Shown here piece by piece: positions 61,948 through 64,000 of a DNA stretch of 64,000 nucleotides. Location: NCBI GenBank assembly GCA_020883125.1, contig JAHREW010000015.1, forward strand, positions 60,748-124,747. Direction: 5' to 3'. The stretch's first letter is position 1; each line of letters begins with the position of its first letter. The DNA is from Microcoleus sp. CAWBG506 (GTDB lineage: Bacteria > Cyanobacteriota > Cyanobacteriia > Cyanobacteriales > Microcoleaceae). The position numbers and the translations under genes are program-made. Under the pieces are notes generated by a model. The model made no database searches. It had not been told where the DNA came from and was given only the letters and a program-made list of their open reading frames with translations.

Positions 61948-63142
61948 GGGACGATGGAAATTGAGTAAAATTTTTAGGTATCAGTTATTGACGATCGCCT
62001 GTTGCGTTTTGGCGATCGCCTTTAATGCCCCGGTGATGGCAGTTTCCCCGTTACAACCAGTTAGTTTGACTCAGCTATCAGCAAGTGAATCGGAGTCCAT
62101 CGCCTTTGATGCTCAAATTTGGGGCGTTGAGGGCAAACCCGGAGACAAAGCATCGTTATTAAAGTCGATCGACTACAGCCTTGGTTATCTCAATACAGCC
62201 GCCGCCACTAATGCTTACCAACGCTATCAAGTAGCAGGAATTACGCGCGATCGAGTTCGGCGTTCCCTCGATCGCTTTCGCCAATTAGTTGTCAGTTCTA
62301 CCACCCCATCACAACTCCAGGAATCTGTCAAGCGGGAATTTGTATTTTACAAATCCACGGGCAAAGATGGCAAAGGAACAGTCGCATTTACCGGTTATTT
62401 CGAGCCGACTTACCAAGCTTCTCGCACGCCTAATTCCGAATACCGTTACCCCCTGTACAGAGTGCCACCAAACCTGGGTTCTTGGGCGAAACCTCACCCA
62501 ACCAGATTGGAATTGGAAGGTGCGGATGCTTTGCAGGGAAGTAAAGGATTGTTGCGGGGGTTGGAATTAGTTTGGTTGCGCGATCGCTTCCAAGCATTTC
62601 TCGTCCACGTCCAAGGTTCGGCGAAGTTACAGTTAGCAGACGGCGGCGTGATGACAGTAGGTTTCGCGGGGAAAACCAGTCAGGGTTATACAGGAGTTGG
62701 ACGAGAGTTAGTTAAGGACGGCAAGTTTAGTTTAGATCAGCTAACATTGCCCAAACTAAACGAATATTTTAGCAATTTTCCGGCGGAGATGGACAAGTAT
62801 TTGCCGAAAAATCAAAGCTTTGTCTTCTTCCGAGATAGCAACGGATCGCCTGCTACCGGCAGCATTGGAGTACCCGTAACTGCCGAAAGGTCGATCGCCA
62901 CCGACAAAGGTTTAATGCCCCCCGGCGCGCTAGCATTAATTAGCACAAAACTGCCCTATCCCAATGCAGCAGGGAAACTCGAACAAAGTGCAGTGAATCG
63001 GTTTGTATTGGATCAAGATACGGGTGGTGCAATCAAAGGCGCGGGGAGAGTTGATGTATTTATGGGGACTGGTGACTCGGCGGGCGATCGGGCGGGTTAT
63101 ATCAACTCTACTGGAGAACTGTATTATCCGCTCTTAAAGTAG
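61940..63142 (+). CDS. mltA: Lytic murein transglycosylase A
   Basis: A protein of about 400 residues starting at ATG 61940 (a TTG lies 12 bases upstream). A signal peptide (LTIACCVLAIAFNAPVMAVS) precedes the MltA domain (FTGYFEPTYQASR, GLELVWLRDRFQAFLVHVQG). The C-terminal 3D domain has the catalytic Asp (DQDTGGAIKGAGRVDVFMG, then GDSAGDRAG). The enzyme cleaves the peptidoglycan glycan strand to anhydro-muramyl products in the periplasm. It is co-transcribed with the upstream small protein. Confidence 0.92.
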   Translation: MNKGRWKLSKIFRYQLLTIACCVLAIAFNAPVMAVSPLQPVSLTQLSASESESIAFDAQIWGVEGKPGDKASLLKSIDYSLGYLNTAAATNAYQRYQVAGITRDRVRRSLDRFRQLVVSSTTPSQLQESVKREFVFYKSTGKDGKGTVAFTGYFEPTYQASRTPNSEYRYPLYRVPPNLGSWAKPHPTRLELEGADALQGSKGLLRGLELVWLRDRFQAFLVHVQGSAKLQLADGGVMTVGFAGKTSQGYTGVGRELVKDGKFSLDQLTLPKLNEYFSNFPAEMDKYLPKNQSFVFFRDSNGSPATGSIGVPVTAERSIATDKGLMPPGALALISTKLPYPNAAGKLEQSAVNRFVLDQDTGGAIKGAGRVDVFMGTGDSAGDRAGYINSTGELYYPLLK

Positions 63143-63170
63143 AGTAATTCTAGGACAAAATCCTGTGATT

Positions 63171-64000
63171 GCGATCGAAATTTTTTCGCTGGGTGGGGGC
63201 GGGTTTTTGTAAATTGTTGGTGGGAATCAAAGATGGTTGGCGAACCCGCCCCTACGGATTTTGGTAAGATAATCATACATCAAAAATACCAAGATTGGTA
63301 GGGGCGGGTTCGCCGAAATTTATGTCATCAAATCGCGGAATTCAAAAACCCGCCCCCCTCCCATCGCAGATACCGATAAACCTGTTATGCGATCGGGATT
63401 TTTTGGCTGGGTGGGGGCGGGTTTTTGTAAATTGTTGGTGGGAATCAAAGATGGTTGGCGAACCCGCCCCTACGGATTTTGGTAAGATGAAAATACATCA
63501 AAAATACCAAGATTGGTAGGGGCGGGTTCGCCGAAATTTATGTCATCAAATCGCGGAATTCAAAAACCCGCCCCCCTCCCATCGCAGATACCGATAAACC
63601 TGTTATGCGATCGGAATTTTTTCGCTGGGTGGGGGCGGGTTTTTGTAAATTGTTGGTGGGAATCAAAGATGGTTGGCGAACCCGCCCCTACGGATTTTGG
63701 TAAGATAAAAATACATCAAAAATACCAAGATTGGTAGGGGCGGGTTCGCCGAAATTTATGTCATCAAATCGCGGAATTCAAAAACCCGCCCCCCTCCCAT
63801 CGCAGATACCGATAAACCTGTTATGCGATCGGGATTTTTTGGCTGGGTGGGGGCGGGTTTTTGTAAATTGTTGGTGGGAATCAAAGATGGTTGGCGAACC
63901 CGCCCCTACGGATTTTGGTAAGATGAAAATACATCAAAAATACCAAGATTGGTAGGGGCGGGTTCGCCGAAATTTATGTCATCAAATCGCGGAATTCAAA
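63171..64000. repeat. 218-bp tandem repeat array (about 3.8 copies, continues beyond window)
   Basis: Copies start at 63171, 63389, 63607 and 63825 with a period of exactly 218 bases. Each unit contains GGTGGGGGCGGGTTTTT and its inverse AAAAACCCGCCCCCC, and GGCGAACCCGCCCCTAC with its inverse GTAGGGGCGGGTTCGCC, so each can fold into two large stems. The open frames of 74 codons in each copy are a by-product. Copies alternate between TTTTTTCGCTGGG and TTTTTTGGCTGGG. Confidence 0.92.

Noticed and set aside
63295..63955. Three nearly identical 74-codon frames (MVGAGSPKFM)
   Set aside because: They are by-products of the 218-bp tandem repeat; each overlaps inverted repeats and has no ribosome-binding site of note.
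63171..64000. CRISPR array
   Set aside because: The repeats are 218 bases with no short-repeat/unique-spacer pattern and no cas genes.

Overview
The window is a chromosomal segment of a cyanobacterium, most likely a filamentous, hormogonium-forming Oscillatoriales type (Microcoleus/Oscillatoria-like). The evidence is the very dense GCGATCGC (HIP1) sites, cyanobacterial marker genes (rpaB, a cytochrome b6 cofactor-assembly CCB protein, COP23, slr1658/slr1659-type regulators, cyanoexosortase with an HpsJ-type protein), and many short repeats, MITE-like palindromes and heptamer tandem repeats of the kind common in these genomes. No rRNA or tRNA gene was seen.

Layout. 1-6586: a tight operon of two-component and cyclic-nucleotide signalling genes (kinase C-terminus, hybrid kinase, receiver-kinase, receiver, receiver-cyclase). 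6664-10336: a lipoprotein, a DUF1517 protein, a stand-alone TnpB insertion element and a small membrane protein. 10739-17805: envelope/polysaccharide and housekeeping genes (rfbB, cyanoexosortase A with partner and HpsJ-like protein, CCB protein, rpaB, radA). 17808-24665: an accessory island with a STAND/NB-ARC ATPase, a four-gene ubiquitin-like conjugation operon (JAMM protease, E2-like, 66-residue protein, E1-like), a MITE, a PIN-toxin remnant, XisI/XisH, an orphan HicB and a Uma2 nuclease. 24695-26488: an Omp85 protein carrying a repeat-derived insertion. 27035-37986: a second sensory region with a kinase, a cyclase/slr1658/slr1659 partner-switch operon, a degenerate serine recombinase, a receiver-cyclase, and a hybrid kinase joining an ethylene-receptor sensor to a cyanobacteriochrome GAF domain. 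38544-43702: a decayed region (truncated exonuclease, frameshifted DUF5674, truncated xisH) followed by an NB-ARC/TPR gene pair. 44364-49379: a run of exported proteins (CNPFGC-repeat, COP23, trypsin-like proteases, SLH domains). 50264-57167: two paralogous giant DUF4347/beta-helix/TP-repeat/RTX proteins. 58073-63142: a membrane protein, a GT39-type glycosyltransferase, a small conserved protein and mltA. 63171-64000: a 218-bp tandem repeat running off the window.

How the genes fit together. Three themes recur: (i) environmental sensing through histidine kinases and class III cyclases; (ii) cell-surface work (sorting, polysaccharide, outer membrane assembly, RTX/beta-helix exoproteins, SLH and protease proteins); (iii) conflict and mobile functions (ubiquitin-like operon, STAND ATPases, XisH/XisI, TA remnants, TnpB). 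The best candidate for an undescribed system is the JAMM/E2/66-aa/E1 operon at 19502-22452: it has no recognisable beta-grasp ubiquitin-like protein and its JAMM protein seems to carry an extra E2/RWD-like domain. All functions are assigned from sequence motifs read by eye; no database search was possible.
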